A DNA stretch of 64,000 nucleotides from positions 3,410,001-3,474,000 of the forward strand of contig JAWKZN010000001.1 in NCBI GenBank assembly GCA_041395945.1, in the 5' to 3' direction. The translations under genes were made by a program, and so were the position numbers. Position 1 is the first letter of the stretch; every line of letters begins with the position of its first letter. The notes below the pieces were generated by a model that made no database searches, was not told the DNA's origin, and worked only from the letters and a program-made list of their open reading frames with translations. Positions 45,081 to 54,930 of the stretch are shown here, piece by piece. Source of the DNA: Pseudomonadales bacterium. GTDB lineage: Bacteria > Pseudomonadota > Gammaproteobacteria > Pseudomonadales > Azotimanducaceae.

Positions 45081-46331
45081 TCACCCTCTTGCCATTACCA
45101 GGGCCGAGCCGATGCCCGGCGTGCCCCAGCCCATGTTGGCCGAGAGTTCCACATCCTTGACCTGGCGGCAGCCGCCTTCGCGGTAGTCGTAGGTATGGGC
45201 ACGTCTGCCGTCCGCGCCGATGGGGCAGCTGTCGTCCGCGTCGTGGCGCAGCTGGCGGACGTTTTCGATCACCATGTTGATGCCGTGGGTATAGCCCTCG
45301 CAGAGGTGGCCGCCGCTGGTGTTGTTGGGCCGTGCGCCGCCTAAGCGCATGACGCCGGAGCTCACATAGTCGCCGCCGTCACCCTTCTTACAGAAACCGT
45401 AGTCTTCGAGCTGCAGCATGGTGGTGAAGGTGAACGCGTCGTAGGAGCCGGTCACCTGGATGTCTTCGGGGCCCACGCCCGCATTCGGCCAGAGGATCTC
45501 CTTCGCGTAGTGCCCGGCCACGGTGGAGATGGGGCCGGACTGGTAGTGCATGTCGGCCCGGGGTTTGCAGCAGCGGCCGACCACGGACTGGATCACCGCG
45601 GGTGTGTGCCGGCAGTCCTTCGCGCGATCCAGGCGGGTGACCACGAGGGCGGTGCCGTTGTCGGTCTCCACACAGCAGTCGAGCAGATGCAGGGGTTTGA
45701 CGATCATGCGGCTGCCGAGCACATCGTCCACACTCACCCGCTTCTGGTAATAGGCCTTCGGGTTGTTCGAGGCGTGTTCGGAATGAATCACCTTCACATG
45801 GGCCACCTGCGCAGGTGTGGTGCCGTAGTCGTACATATGCCGCATGAAGGACTGGCAGAACATCTGCCCGGCGCTGGTGAGCCCATTGCCGGCGGTGAGC
45901 AGCGCTGGTCCGGACAGCGCACTACCACCCGCGCGGCCGGTACCGCCGATGCGCACCTGGCTGTAGCCGTTCATGGCCCGGTAAATGACGACCGTGTTGC
46001 ACATGCCCGCCTCGATCACCCCCATGGCGATACCGATCAGGGCTTCGATGCTCGAGCCGCCGCCGTAGACGTCCATGTGGAAGTTGAGGCGGATGCCGAG
46101 ATCGCCGGCGATGAAGGTGGAGGGGGTGGAATCGTTGTAGCTGTAGGAGAGCATGCCGTCCACGTCCGCCATGGTCAGCCCGGCATCCTCCACCGCGGCG
46201 CGCACCGCCCGGGTGCCCAGCGCCCGGGTGGTGCAGTCGTTACCCCGGGTGTAGCCCGTCTCGCCCACCCCGACGATGGCGTATTTGCCCCGCAGGTACT
46301 TCGGCGACGTGGCGTCGGTGTCCTGGTTCAT
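45081..46331 (-). CDS. Thiolase-fold lipid-transfer/Ltp2-like protein
   Basis: A 416-residue thiolase-superfamily protein (AIVGVGETGYTRGNDCTTRA; SGGHLCEGYTHG near the C-terminus). Where thiolases have the nucleophilic Cys it has YGGGSSIEALIG, as in SCP-x/Ltp2-type members, which act as retro-aldolases on acyl-CoA side chains together with a DUF35 partner. The next gene downstream is a DUF35 gene, which supports that reading; the steroid or other substrate is not known. A GGGGAG ribosome site lies before the ATG at 46331. Confidence 0.85.
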   Translation of the reverse strand: MNQDTDATSPKYLRGKYAIVGVGETGYTRGNDCTTRALGTRAVRAAVEDAGLTMADVDGMLSYSYNDSTPSTFIAGDLGIRLNFHMDVYGGGSSIEALIGIAMGVIEAGMCNTVVIYRAMNGYSQVRIGGTGRAGGSALSGPALLTAGNGLTSAGQMFCQSFMRHMYDYGTTPAQVAHVKVIHSEHASNNPKAYYQKRVSVDDVLGSRMIVKPLHLLDCCVETDNGTALVVTRLDRAKDCRHTPAVIQSVVGRCCKPRADMHYQSGPISTVAGHYAKEILWPNAGVGPEDIQVTGSYDAFTFTTMLQLEDYGFCKKGDGGDYVSSGVMRLGGARPNNTSGGHLCEGYTHGINMVIENVRQLRHDADDSCPIGADGRRAHTYDYREGGCRQVKDVELSANMGWGTPGIGSALVMARG

Positions 46332-46470
46332 GTGCTCCCCCTGACTGTGAATCCCGAGGAGACAATGTACGGGACTCTATCAGGGGGTGGTAGCGTTCTG
46401 CGGCACTCAGCTCCGGCTGGTTGACCTGCAGCGGTTGCCCGCAGGCGAGGCCAACCCGCAGTGCGCCGGT

Positions 46471-48717
46471 CTACTTCGCCAGAATGCTGTTCAACGTTTT
46501 ACTTGGACACATGGCTGCAGCCGCTTTTTTCACGTCCGGATGATAGTAACCCCCGATATCTACAGGACCACCCTGGATCTCGACGAGTTCTTTGATGATC
46601 CGCTCTTCGTTCTCCGCCAGCGCTTTGGCCAGCGGCGCAAACTGTTCCTTCAATGCCGGATCCTCATTCTGCGCGGCCAGAGCTTCGGCCCAGTACATGC
46701 CAAGATAGTAATGGCTCGCGCGATTGTCAGGCTCACCCGTTTTGCGCGACGGCGATTTGTTGTTCTCGAGCAGTTTACCGGTTGCCGTATCCAGCGCATC
46801 GGCGAGAACCTGCGCACGCTTGTTATTGGCTTTGGCCGCAATATCTTCCAGTGAAACGGTGAGCGCCAGAAACTCTCCCAGTGAATCCCAGCGCAGATGG
46901 TTTTCCGCGTTGAACTGCTGGACGTGTTTTGGCGCCGAGCCACCGGCGCCAGTCTCGTAGAGACCACCACCCGCCATCAGCGGCACGATGGAGTACATCT
47001 TGGCGCTGGTGCCCAGTTCCATGATCGGGAACAGATCGGTCAGGTAGTCCCGCAGCACGTTGCCTGTGGCGGATATGGTGTCCTCGCCATGCCGAACCCG
47101 CTCGAGCGTGTGTCGAATGGCCAGATCCAGCGACATGATCTGGATATCGAGGCCGCTGGTGTCGTGTTCCTGCAGATATTTTTCGACCTTTTTGATCATT
47201 TCCGCATCATGGCCGCGCTGATCGGGATGCCCGCGATGTTTGTTCAGCCAGAACACAACCGGAATACCGGATTGTCGGCTGCGATTAACCGCCAGCTTGA
47301 CCCAGTCCCGGATCGCCGCATCCTTGGTCTGACACATGCGCCAGATGTCTCCTTTTTCGACGCCCGCATGTTCGATGAGCACTCGACCGGATTCATCGAT
47401 CACTCGCACGGTACCGCCGGCAGGCAACTCGAAGGTCTTGTCGTGCGAACCGTACTCTTCCGCCTTCTGCGCCATCAGACCAACGTTCTGAACCGTGCCC
47501 ATGGTGGTGGGATCAAAGGCGTCGTGGTGTTTGCAGAAGTTGATCACTTCGAGATAGATGGTTGCGTAACAGGAATCCGGAATGATCGCCTTGGTGTCAC
47601 GCAGGTTACCGTCTGCACTCCACATCTTGCCACCCACCCGGATCATCGCCGGCATGGAGGCATCGACAATGATGTCGCTGGGCACATGCAGATTGGTAAT
47701 ACCTTTATCCGAATCGACCATCGCGAGTCCTGGACGGCTTTCGTGACAGCGGCGCAGATCCGCTTCGATTTCATTACGCAGCGAAAAAGACAACTGACTC
47801 ACTTTTTCCAGCACACTGGCCAGTCCAAGATTGGGATTGACACCGAGTTCTTTGAAGGTTGCGCGATGTTTGTCGAACGCTTCCTGGTAGTAGACTTCAA
47901 CCGCATGTCCAAAGATGATCGGATCTGAGATCTTCATCATCGTGGCTTTCAGATGCAATGATGCAAGCAGCCCCGCCCTTCTGGCGCCGTTAAATTCCTC
48001 ATCGAGAAACTCACGCAGAGCGGCGACATTCATATAGCTGCCGTCAATCACTTCCCCATCGTCAACCGGAACTGCATCGCGGAGCACCCTGACAGAACCA
48101 TCGTCCTGCACCAGCTCGATCCTGAGCTTTCCACCTTTGTCGACTGTGACGGACTTTTCGCTGTGATAGAAATCACCATGACGCATATGCGCGACGTGGG
48201 TACTGGACGCCTGACTCCATTTGTCCATCGAATGGGGGTGTTTACGGGCGAACTCTTTCACTGATTCCGGAGCGCGGCGATCGGAATTGCCTTCGCGCAA
48301 CACCGGGTTGACCGAACTGCCGAGCACGTGGGCATAACGCCTGTTGATGGCTTTCTCTGCTTCGTTCGACGGTTCTTCCGGGTAGTCCGGAATCCTGTAG
48401 CCCTGGGATTGCAGTTCCGCGATCGCCTCGATCAGCTGCGGTACCGATGCGCTGATATTGGGCAGCTTGATAATGTTGGCGCCTTCTTCCCTGGTCAGCT
48501 CGCCCAGCTCCGCAAGGGCGTCCGGGACACGCTGCTCCGGTGTCAGATCATCCGGAAAGGTCGCCAGAATGCGGGCTGCGAGCGAGATGTCGCTCAGCTC
48601 AACTTCCACATCAGCCGCCTCGGTGTATTTTTTGATGAACGGCAGCAATGAATAGGTGGCAAGTGCGGGGGCTTCGTCAGTAAGGGTGTAGACGATTTTC
48701 AGTTTTCTGCTTGTCAT
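46471..48717 (-). CDS. icd: Monomeric NADP-dependent isocitrate dehydrogenase
   Basis: The 748-residue product is full length for the monomeric IDH family (around 740) and has its typical N-terminus (KIVYTLTDEAPALATYSLLP), KLPNISASVPQL, and SVNPVLREGNSDRRAP. It oxidises isocitrate to 2-oxoglutarate and CO2 with NADP+ in the TCA cycle. AGGA lies eight bases before the ATG. The gene is on its own between the Ltp2-like gene and a 407-base gap. Confidence 0.95.
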   Translation of the reverse strand: MTSRKLKIVYTLTDEAPALATYSLLPFIKKYTEAADVEVELSDISLAARILATFPDDLTPEQRVPDALAELGELTREEGANIIKLPNISASVPQLIEAIAELQSQGYRIPDYPEEPSNEAEKAINRRYAHVLGSSVNPVLREGNSDRRAPESVKEFARKHPHSMDKWSQASSTHVAHMRHGDFYHSEKSVTVDKGGKLRIELVQDDGSVRVLRDAVPVDDGEVIDGSYMNVAALREFLDEEFNGARRAGLLASLHLKATMMKISDPIIFGHAVEVYYQEAFDKHRATFKELGVNPNLGLASVLEKVSQLSFSLRNEIEADLRRCHESRPGLAMVDSDKGITNLHVPSDIIVDASMPAMIRVGGKMWSADGNLRDTKAIIPDSCYATIYLEVINFCKHHDAFDPTTMGTVQNVGLMAQKAEEYGSHDKTFELPAGGTVRVIDESGRVLIEHAGVEKGDIWRMCQTKDAAIRDWVKLAVNRSRQSGIPVVFWLNKHRGHPDQRGHDAEMIKKVEKYLQEHDTSGLDIQIMSLDLAIRHTLERVRHGEDTISATGNVLRDYLTDLFPIMELGTSAKMYSIVPLMAGGGLYETGAGGSAPKHVQQFNAENHLRWDSLGEFLALTVSLEDIAAKANNKRAQVLADALDTATGKLLENNKSPSRKTGEPDNRASHYYLGMYWAEALAAQNEDPALKEQFAPLAKALAENEERIIKELVEIQGGPVDIGGYYHPDVKKAAAAMCPSKTLNSILAK

Positions 48718-49124
48718 TTTTTTCCTGACTCAAGTAGGTTTTACATCTGGTGGGGGCTCACCAGCCCGGAATTTGCGGCACATTATACGTGCTATCGCCC
48801 CGGCATCCCGGCTGTCGCGGATGAGTTCTGCGTCTATTTCGAGCGGCGGCAGCGCCTCGATGTCATGGGAGCACAGGGTAATCTTTCCCTCGCGATGCGG
48901 CCTTATGGCCTCTGCCCCTGCCATGGGTTCATCGCGCAACCTGCGCTAATCTTTCGTAGCTTTCATGGCCTGCAGGGCTTTCGTCCGCTCGCCACCAGCG
49001 CCGCGCGGCGGGCATTCTGCAAAGCCTGCTTCCCAGGACTCGCGGGGTTGTCGACGGAATATACGCAGATCGCGTATATATTCAATCCAGTGCTTCCGCG
49101 TAGTGAATAAGCCGCGGACTGCTG
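48718..49124. other. 407-base region upstream of isocitrate dehydrogenase
   Basis: It should contain the promoter of the isocitrate dehydrogenase gene and the end of a lipoprotein operon. Two short minus-strand open frames (69 and 64 codons) have no recognisable features. The notable item is an AT-rich perfect dyad near 49059-49079. Confidence 0.5.
49059..49079. promoter_or_regulatory. AT-rich inverted repeat, possible operator
   Basis: ATATACGC-AGATC-GCGTATAT is an 8-bp perfect inverted repeat with a five-base spacer, in an otherwise GC-rich stretch. It could be a regulator-binding site or part of a promoter; no regulator is evident nearby. Confidence 0.4.
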
Positions 49125-49424
49125 TCAGAGCGGGCTGCACACCATGGTTTCACCGAGCAGACTGGCTTCGAGGTTGCCACCGTTCCGGGTGAACACCACC
49201 GCCTGACCGTTCTGGGCCGTGAGAATCACCCGGTCACCATCCATGCGATAGCTGGCGGGTGTTTCCATGCCGACGAAGGTGATGTATGCCGTGCCGCCGT
49301 CCTGAAAATCCAGCTTGTCGTAGAGGCACTCCTCGCCGCCGTACTCGCCGGACACGCCGCCGCAGCCGGCGATAAACAGCGCCGGTGCGAGGGCTGCGAA
49401 AGGCCACAAATTCCTGTCAGTCAT
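49125..49424 (-). CDS. Small lipoprotein
   Basis: The 99-residue product has a lipoprotein signal (FAALAPALFIAGCGG with the lipobox FIAGC) and a small beta-rich domain (YRMDGDRVILTAQNGQAVVF). GGAGGA eight bases or so before ATG 49424 fixes the start. It follows the larger lipoprotein gene by 23 bases, so the two are one operon. Function unknown. Confidence 0.75.
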   Translation of the reverse strand: MTDRNLWPFAALAPALFIAGCGGVSGEYGGEECLYDKLDFQDGGTAYITFVGMETPASYRMDGDRVILTAQNGQAVVFTRNGGNLEASLLGETMVCSPL

Positions 49425-49447
49425 CTTGTCCTCCCTGGGCGGTGAAT

Positions 49448-51517
49448 TCAGCGGACGAGGGTCATTTCGAAGCTCGGCTTCATTCGCCGGTTCGTGCTGA
49501 TCTGGCCGAAACTGCCGATCAGCAGAATGTTGTTGTCCGGTTCCACGAAAGCCCACCAGTCCATCGAGCGATCCGCAAGATTGGCCTGGGCCATTTTGAA
49601 CGTGCCGTGAAAACTGCCCAGATCCTCGCTCAGACTGCCGATGAAGTTGGTGCCGGGGCGCAGCGAAAAGGTCCGCGACATTTCCGGATTGGCACCAGTC
49701 AGCTGGCCGCTCGCGGCGTCGAGCTTGAATTCAAACACCGACGCCTGCTCATGGCGCATTGTCGTCACCCAGGCATGGAATTTCGCTCCAGTGGTAAGTG
49801 CATTGCGGATCGTTTCAGCCTGTCGTCGCTTCCAGGCGTCTGTCATGGGCTCCAGATCGATCGTGCCCATTCTGGTGCCGCTGCCCACGAGATGGCTTTC
49901 CGCGTTGCCGGGTTCCGCAACGCGCAGCGACCATGCCTGACCCTGCAGCTGTCGCTCAACGTGGTTCAGCGCCAGGATACCGCTGATCTGGGAACCGATC
50001 TCCATCCTGCCGTTGCTCAACTGCAGCGCAGGTCCCGTAGGCGCCTCGGCGATCAGACCCGTCATCGCAACGCTCAGATCGATCGATGGATAGCGTGCTG
50101 CGACGTTGAACGTATCGCCGCTCGGCGTCACAGTGAGAACCACAAACGGCTGCGGCACACCCCAGGACTCATTCAGTATCGAAGCGCGGCCGATGTACTG
50201 CGCACCCGGAGGGATTGCGCGCAGTGCAGCGCGCTGCGCTTCGGCCCGGCGTTCGCGCTCTGCGCTGTCGATCGCCTCGGTGATCGACAGCGACGTCTGC
50301 CAGCCGTTCTGCTGGCCGCTCGGAAACCACGCGCCGGCGAACTCCCCGGATGTGGCATTCGCCAGCGTCAGCTGATATTGGCGATAGAAGCCCTTGATCA
50401 CGAGCGTCGCCACTTCACCGAATACCACCACCTCGGCAGTAATCTGTTCTTCCTGCGGCGCGCGGTTCTCATAGCGCAGCATGCCCTGGCCCGCGAAGGC
50501 GCCAGTTGCGGCATCGCGAACCAGCACAAAGTGGTCTTCGGTCGCCTGGGTGGGCATCTGTGCGCCGCTGCGACCTTCGATCACCACGTAGTCTTTGAGC
50601 GCGGCCAGGAGCGGCGCACGCAGCGCTTCGATGCGCGCCTTTTCGGCATCGAAGCGGCCGACGATGTCGCGATGCAGACCCGCGTCGCGGCGGATCTCGA
50701 GCTCGAAGCTCTGCCCGCCGTAATTGACATTGGCGACCAGCCGTGGCGCATCGACGTCGCCGGAGGAATCGAAGGTGATCTGACCACCGCCGCGCGCCTG
50801 GCTCGGCGGCGGATCGAGCTGTTCGCCGAAACGGATGCGCACGGCGGGCACGCTGCCGTCGCGCTCTGTGGGTTCAATCGCGGTGGAGATCGCATCAAGG
50901 TGGGGCGGCTTGTCGTCATACCAGCCCCGGCCGGTGCCGCTGGGGACCAGGTCGAGGGCGATCGCCGCCGGTGCATTCGGGGCCGGCGTGCTCGGCACCA
51001 TAACCAGATCGTCGCGATCAAGGTACTTGATCAGGGCCTTGTAACGGCGCTCGTAATCCTCGGCGTCGAGGCGCGCCTGCTCCTCCATACCCTGTTCGAT
51101 AGTCTGCCCGCGCGGCAGCCGGCGGAAGCGCTGGGAGTTGGTCTGGGACAGCATCATCGCACCCGAAAGCTCCATCTGATCGCCGGCAATTTTCACCCCA
51201 TAGACCTGGGTCTGACCGTTCGGTGTCATCAGCGACAGACGTCCGCCCTCGAGAATGCTGTAGCTGTACATGACGCCGCCGCCGTAGCCGGTCAGCGCGG
51301 CCGTGAACGGCGTCGCCAGCACCTTGCCGTCCTCCATGAACTCGAAGCCGACGAAATCGCCCTCGCTGGCGCCAAGCCAGGTGCCTTCGAGCTGGCTGGC
51401 CCGGCCGACCTCGCGCCCCTCGAGGGGTCCGCTGTCGGTCGACTCGCTGCTGCCACTGCCGCAGCCCGTCAGCACGAGTACGGCGATGGTGGTCACGGCT
51501 ATCACTGAAGCTTTCAC
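49448..51517 (-). CDS. Large lipoprotein of unknown function
   Basis: A 689-residue protein with a lipobox (AVLVLTGCGS) and then repeated small beta-domains that look like lipocalin/calycin-type or 'lipoprotein with property of binding' modules (LEGTWLGASEGDFVGFEF; VYGVKIAGDQMELSG; FIGSLSEDLGSFHGTFK). I do not recognise the family. It is divergent from the ECF sigma factor gene, from which it is separated by 198 bases, so a shared control region is likely. Confidence 0.7.
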   Translation of the reverse strand: MKASVIAVTTIAVLVLTGCGSGSSESTDSGPLEGREVGRASQLEGTWLGASEGDFVGFEFMEDGKVLATPFTAALTGYGGGVMYSYSILEGGRLSLMTPNGQTQVYGVKIAGDQMELSGAMMLSQTNSQRFRRLPRGQTIEQGMEEQARLDAEDYERRYKALIKYLDRDDLVMVPSTPAPNAPAAIALDLVPSGTGRGWYDDKPPHLDAISTAIEPTERDGSVPAVRIRFGEQLDPPPSQARGGGQITFDSSGDVDAPRLVANVNYGGQSFELEIRRDAGLHRDIVGRFDAEKARIEALRAPLLAALKDYVVIEGRSGAQMPTQATEDHFVLVRDAATGAFAGQGMLRYENRAPQEEQITAEVVVFGEVATLVIKGFYRQYQLTLANATSGEFAGAWFPSGQQNGWQTSLSITEAIDSAERERRAEAQRAALRAIPPGAQYIGRASILNESWGVPQPFVVLTVTPSGDTFNVAARYPSIDLSVAMTGLIAEAPTGPALQLSNGRMEIGSQISGILALNHVERQLQGQAWSLRVAEPGNAESHLVGSGTRMGTIDLEPMTDAWKRRQAETIRNALTTGAKFHAWVTTMRHEQASVFEFKLDAASGQLTGANPEMSRTFSLRPGTNFIGSLSEDLGSFHGTFKMAQANLADRSMDWWAFVEPDNNILLIGSFGQISTNRRMKPSFEMTLVR

Positions 51518-51715
51518 GTCGGTTTCCCCCTGAAATTGCTGCGACTGCAGAGCGGGCCGCTCCGTCGTGCACGGTCATACCGCGCAGCGTCCGGTATTCC
51601 TCCTCCGCGATCCGGGTGTACCATCGATCCAGGCCCGACGGGCTGTCCCCGCCAGAACCCGTCGATCACAACCGGCCTTCAACCCACAGTGCGCAAAGGC
51701 AGGTGAAAAACTGTC

Positions 51716-52255
51716 ATGGGGAGAGAAAAAAACTCCGATCGTCGCAATCTCGATGATCTGTTCAGCGCCACCTACGAGGAGCTGCGCCGGCTCGCCCTCG
51801 CCGTTCGTCGCGACGAACGTTCCCAGACCCTGAACCCGACCGCCCTGGTCAACGAAGCCTGGCTCAAACTCGCCCGGTCCCCGGATTTCGCGATCGAATC
51901 GCCGCTGCACTTCAAGCGCATTGCCGCCCGGGCGATGCGCCAGCTGCTGGTCGAAGCTGCGCGACGCCGGCTGGCGACAAAACGCGGCGGCGACGATGGC
52001 GTGCAGTGGGTGACCTTCGACGAACTGACGCACCTCAATGCCGTTTCTGAGCGTGAACTCGTTGCCCTCGATGCGGCCCTTGATGAACTCGCCCAGGCCG
52101 AGCCGCGCCAGGCCGAGATGATCGAATGCCGCTTCTTCGGCGGCCAGAGCGTGACCGAAGCGGCCGAATCGCTGGGGGTGTCCGAAGCCACCCTCGCCCG
52201 CGACTGGCGCACGGCCCGGGCCTGGCTGGCTCAGGCCCTGCAGGCGGCTGACTGA
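51716..52255 (+). CDS. ECF-type RNA polymerase sigma factor
   Basis: The 179-residue product has sigma region 2 (NLDDLFSATYEELRRLALAV, NPTALVNEAWLKLAR) and region 4 (QAEMIECRFFGGQSVTEAAE, VSEATLARDWRTARAWLAQ) and belongs to the ECF subfamily whose genes sit beside Ser/Thr kinase genes. It probably redirects RNA polymerase in response to a signal passed by the kinase. It ends five bases before the kinase gene. Confidence 0.92.
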   Translation: MGREKNSDRRNLDDLFSATYEELRRLALAVRRDERSQTLNPTALVNEAWLKLARSPDFAIESPLHFKRIAARAMRQLLVEAARRRLATKRGGDDGVQWVTFDELTHLNAVSERELVALDAALDELAQAEPRQAEMIECRFFGGQSVTEAAESLGVSEATLARDWRTARAWLAQALQAAD

Positions 52256-52260
52256 CAGGG

Positions 52261-54909
52261 ATGGACGCGGAACGCTGGCAGCTGATCGAGCGCCTGTTCC
52301 GCGAAGCGCTCACTCTGGCTGACGCCGACGCGCAGCGGCGCTTTCTGTCCGACGCCTGCGACGGCGACGAGGAACTGACAGCCCAGATCCTTGGCATGCT
52401 CGAGGCGGACCGCGGCGCCGATTCACTACTCGATCGCAGCGTCGGCGAGGTAGCCAGCGCGATGCTCGGCAACGGTGCGCCGCCACCCGGCACATCTATC
52501 GGTCGCTACAGCATCCGACGCGTGCTCGGTGAAGGCGGCATGGGCATCGTCTGTCTTGGCGAACGCAGCGATCTCGGCAGCGTCGTCGCGATCAAGTTGC
52601 TGCGCGATGCCTGGCTCTCACCGGCACGACGCGAGCGCTTCCGCAGCGAACAGCGCGTGCTCGCACAACTCAATCACCCCGGCATCGCACGCCTTTATGA
52701 CGCCGACACCCTCCCCGACGGCACACCCTGGTTTGCGATGGAGTACATTGAGGGTCTGCCGCTCACCGCCTGGTGCGTAAAGCACGATCTTTCTGTCGAG
52801 GGGCGCCTGCAGCTGTTCCGTCAGGCCTGCGAAGCCGTGCGTTACGCGCACGCCCATGCGGTCATTCACCGCGACATCAAACCCTCGAACGTACTTGTCA
52901 ATGCGGACGGCAACGCAAAGCTGCTCGATTTCGGTATCGCCAGACAGCTGGACGCACTTGACGGCGCGAGTGATCAGACACGCACCATGACCCGACTGAT
53001 GACACCGGCTTATGCCGCACCCGAGCAGCTGCGCGGTGAGGAGCTCGGAGTGCAGGCCGACGTTTATTCACTCGGTGTGGTGCTGTACGAACTCCTCACC
53101 GGACAACTGCCTTTCGATCTCAAGGAACTTTCCCCACTCGAGGCCATTAGCGCCGTAACCGGCACTACACCGGTGAAGCCTTCCGTTCGCGGCGCGCATT
53201 CCGGAAAACCCGATGTGCCCGGTCGCGCTGCCTGGACCGACCTCGATGTGCTGTGTCTGACCGCGCTGCACGCCGACCGGGCACGGCGCTACAGCTCGGT
53301 AGAGGCACTGATCCGCGACGTCGACCACTATCTGCACTCGAAGCCGCTCGACGCGCAGCCCGACCACCTCGGCTATCGCACCGGCAAGTTCCTGCGGCGG
53401 CACTGGCCGGTGGTAGCGGTCACGGCGGCCGCCCTGATCGTCGCGCTCGGCTTGACCACGGTGTTCACTTTGCGTCTCACGGCCGCGCGCGATACCGCCC
53501 GGGCCGAGGCAGCGCGTACCGAACGCGTGCAGCGCTTCATGACCAATCTCTTTCAGGGTGGAGAGGCTCTCGCCGGCCCGCGCGACGACATGCGCGTGGT
53601 GGAGATGCTCGAGCGCGGCGCCCGCGACGCGGAAACCCTGGCCTCCGATCCACCCATGCAGGCGGAGCTGCTGTTCAACCTCGCCGGCATCTATCAGCAG
53701 CTGGGCCGGCTCGATGAAGCCGACCGGCTCTACGCGCGATCGCTCGAACTTCGTGAGAAGGCATTCGGCCCGCACAGTTCGGAGGTCGCCGCGACCCTCG
53801 TCGCCACCGGCTCGCTGCGCATCGATCAGGCGCGCCTCGACGACGCCGAGCCGCTGATCCGGAAAGGTCTTGCTGTCGCCGAGCAGCTGCGACCGGCAGA
53901 TCATCCTCAAATCGTCACCGCAAACCTCTCCCTTGGCCGGGTGCTGCGTGAACGCGGCGAGTACGAAGCGGCGATCGCCGTGCTGACTCAGACGGTCGAG
54001 CGGCAGTCGGCCAGTGGTACCGCCGACCTGGACCGGGCACTCACGCTGACTGCACTGGCCGACGCTCACTATGCCGCCGGGCACTACAGAGAAAGCGAGA
54101 CCCTGTACCGCGATATCCTCGCGCTGCATCGCGCGAACGTCGGTAACGTGCATCCGCTGGTTGCCGGCGACCTGACGAGCCTCGCCGCGATCGAACAGGA
54201 TCTGGGTTTCTACGAACGGGCGGAAGCGCTTGCCCGGGAGGCGCTCGCCATCAACGAAGCCTACTATGGCGCAGACAGTCCACTCACTGCAGACAACCTC
54301 ACCTCACTGGGCCGCGCGCTCCTCTATGAAGCGAAGTACGATGAGGCTGTCGGCGCGCTCGAGCGCGCGTTGCGTGTGCAGGAAGCCGCCTTCGGTCCCA
54401 TGCATCCCCTCGTCGCCGAAGCGGTGAACGAGCTCGGCAATGTGCTGGCGATGCAGGACCGTTACACCGAGGCCGCGGAATACTTCGAACGGGCAGCCGG
54501 TATCTATCGCAGCGTGCATGGGGAGCGGCACTATCTCGTTGCCATCACTCTCTCCAACGTCGCCTACATGCACACCCAGCAGGGCGACTACGCGGAGGCA
54601 GAGCGGCGTTTCCGCCACGTTGTCGAGCTCTTTACCGAGACGCTCGGTGCCGACAACGTCAATACCGGCATTGCCCAGATCAAGCTCGGCCGGACGCTGC
54701 GGCTGGCCGGAGCCTATGCCGAGGCCGGGCAGCAGTCCCTGGCCGGCTACGAGATACTTGCGGCCCAGGCAAATCCTTCGATCAGCTTTCTGCGCGCCGC
54801 ACGCGATGATCTCATCCTCGCCTACGATGCTCTGGGGCGGTCAGAAGAAGCGGCACGATTTCGTGCGGAACTTGCAGCACTCGAGCAGACCCGGGTGGCC
54901 GGCGAGTGA
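52261..54909 (+). CDS. Membrane Ser/Thr protein kinase with TPR repeats
   Basis: An 882-residue protein. A Hanks-type kinase domain (about 80-345) has GEGGMGIVCLGE, AIKLL, the catalytic HRDIKPSNVL and DFG (LDFGIARQLD). One membrane helix follows near residues 381-405 (PVVAVTAAALIVALGL), then a C-terminal region of TPR repeats (LAGIYQQLGRLDEADRLYA and many more), probably periplasmic, for ligand or protein binding. The neighbouring ECF sigma factor and the divergent lipoprotein gene suggest a kinase-controlled sigma system. Confidence 0.93.
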   Translation: MDAERWQLIERLFREALTLADADAQRRFLSDACDGDEELTAQILGMLEADRGADSLLDRSVGEVASAMLGNGAPPPGTSIGRYSIRRVLGEGGMGIVCLGERSDLGSVVAIKLLRDAWLSPARRERFRSEQRVLAQLNHPGIARLYDADTLPDGTPWFAMEYIEGLPLTAWCVKHDLSVEGRLQLFRQACEAVRYAHAHAVIHRDIKPSNVLVNADGNAKLLDFGIARQLDALDGASDQTRTMTRLMTPAYAAPEQLRGEELGVQADVYSLGVVLYELLTGQLPFDLKELSPLEAISAVTGTTPVKPSVRGAHSGKPDVPGRAAWTDLDVLCLTALHADRARRYSSVEALIRDVDHYLHSKPLDAQPDHLGYRTGKFLRRHWPVVAVTAAALIVALGLTTVFTLRLTAARDTARAEAARTERVQRFMTNLFQGGEALAGPRDDMRVVEMLERGARDAETLASDPPMQAELLFNLAGIYQQLGRLDEADRLYARSLELREKAFGPHSSEVAATLVATGSLRIDQARLDDAEPLIRKGLAVAEQLRPADHPQIVTANLSLGRVLRERGEYEAAIAVLTQTVERQSASGTADLDRALTLTALADAHYAAGHYRESETLYRDILALHRANVGNVHPLVAGDLTSLAAIEQDLGFYERAEALAREALAINEAYYGADSPLTADNLTSLGRALLYEAKYDEAVGALERALRVQEAAFGPMHPLVAEAVNELGNVLAMQDRYTEAAEYFERAAGIYRSVHGERHYLVAITLSNVAYMHTQQGDYAEAERRFRHVVELFTETLGADNVNTGIAQIKLGRTLRLAGAYAEAGQQSLAGYEILAAQANPSISFLRAARDDLILAYDALGRSEEAARFRAELAALEQTRVAGE

Positions 54910-54930
54910 TGCCCCGGCCGATCAGAGGCG

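Noticed and set aside
45510..46424. A 304-codon plus-strand frame opposite the Ltp2-like gene
   Set aside because: Low-complexity His/Gly/Val-rich antisense shadow; the minus strand has a conserved thiolase-fold protein.
48730..48939. A 69-codon minus-strand frame just upstream of isocitrate dehydrogenase
   Set aside because: No domain or signal and no good ribosome site; it overlaps the expected promoter region.
48946..49140. A 64-codon minus-strand frame over the AT-rich dyad
   Set aside because: No recognisable features and it overlaps the end of the small lipoprotein gene.
49385..51508. A 707-codon open frame on the plus strand opposite the large lipoprotein
   Set aside because: The lipoprotein has a lipobox, ribosome site and coherent beta-rich sequence; the plus-strand translation is Arg/His/Ala-rich noise typical of GC-rich antisense frames.
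53068..54153. A 361-codon minus-strand frame opposite the kinase
   Set aside because: Lies fully opposite a well-conserved kinase/TPR protein and shows no domain.
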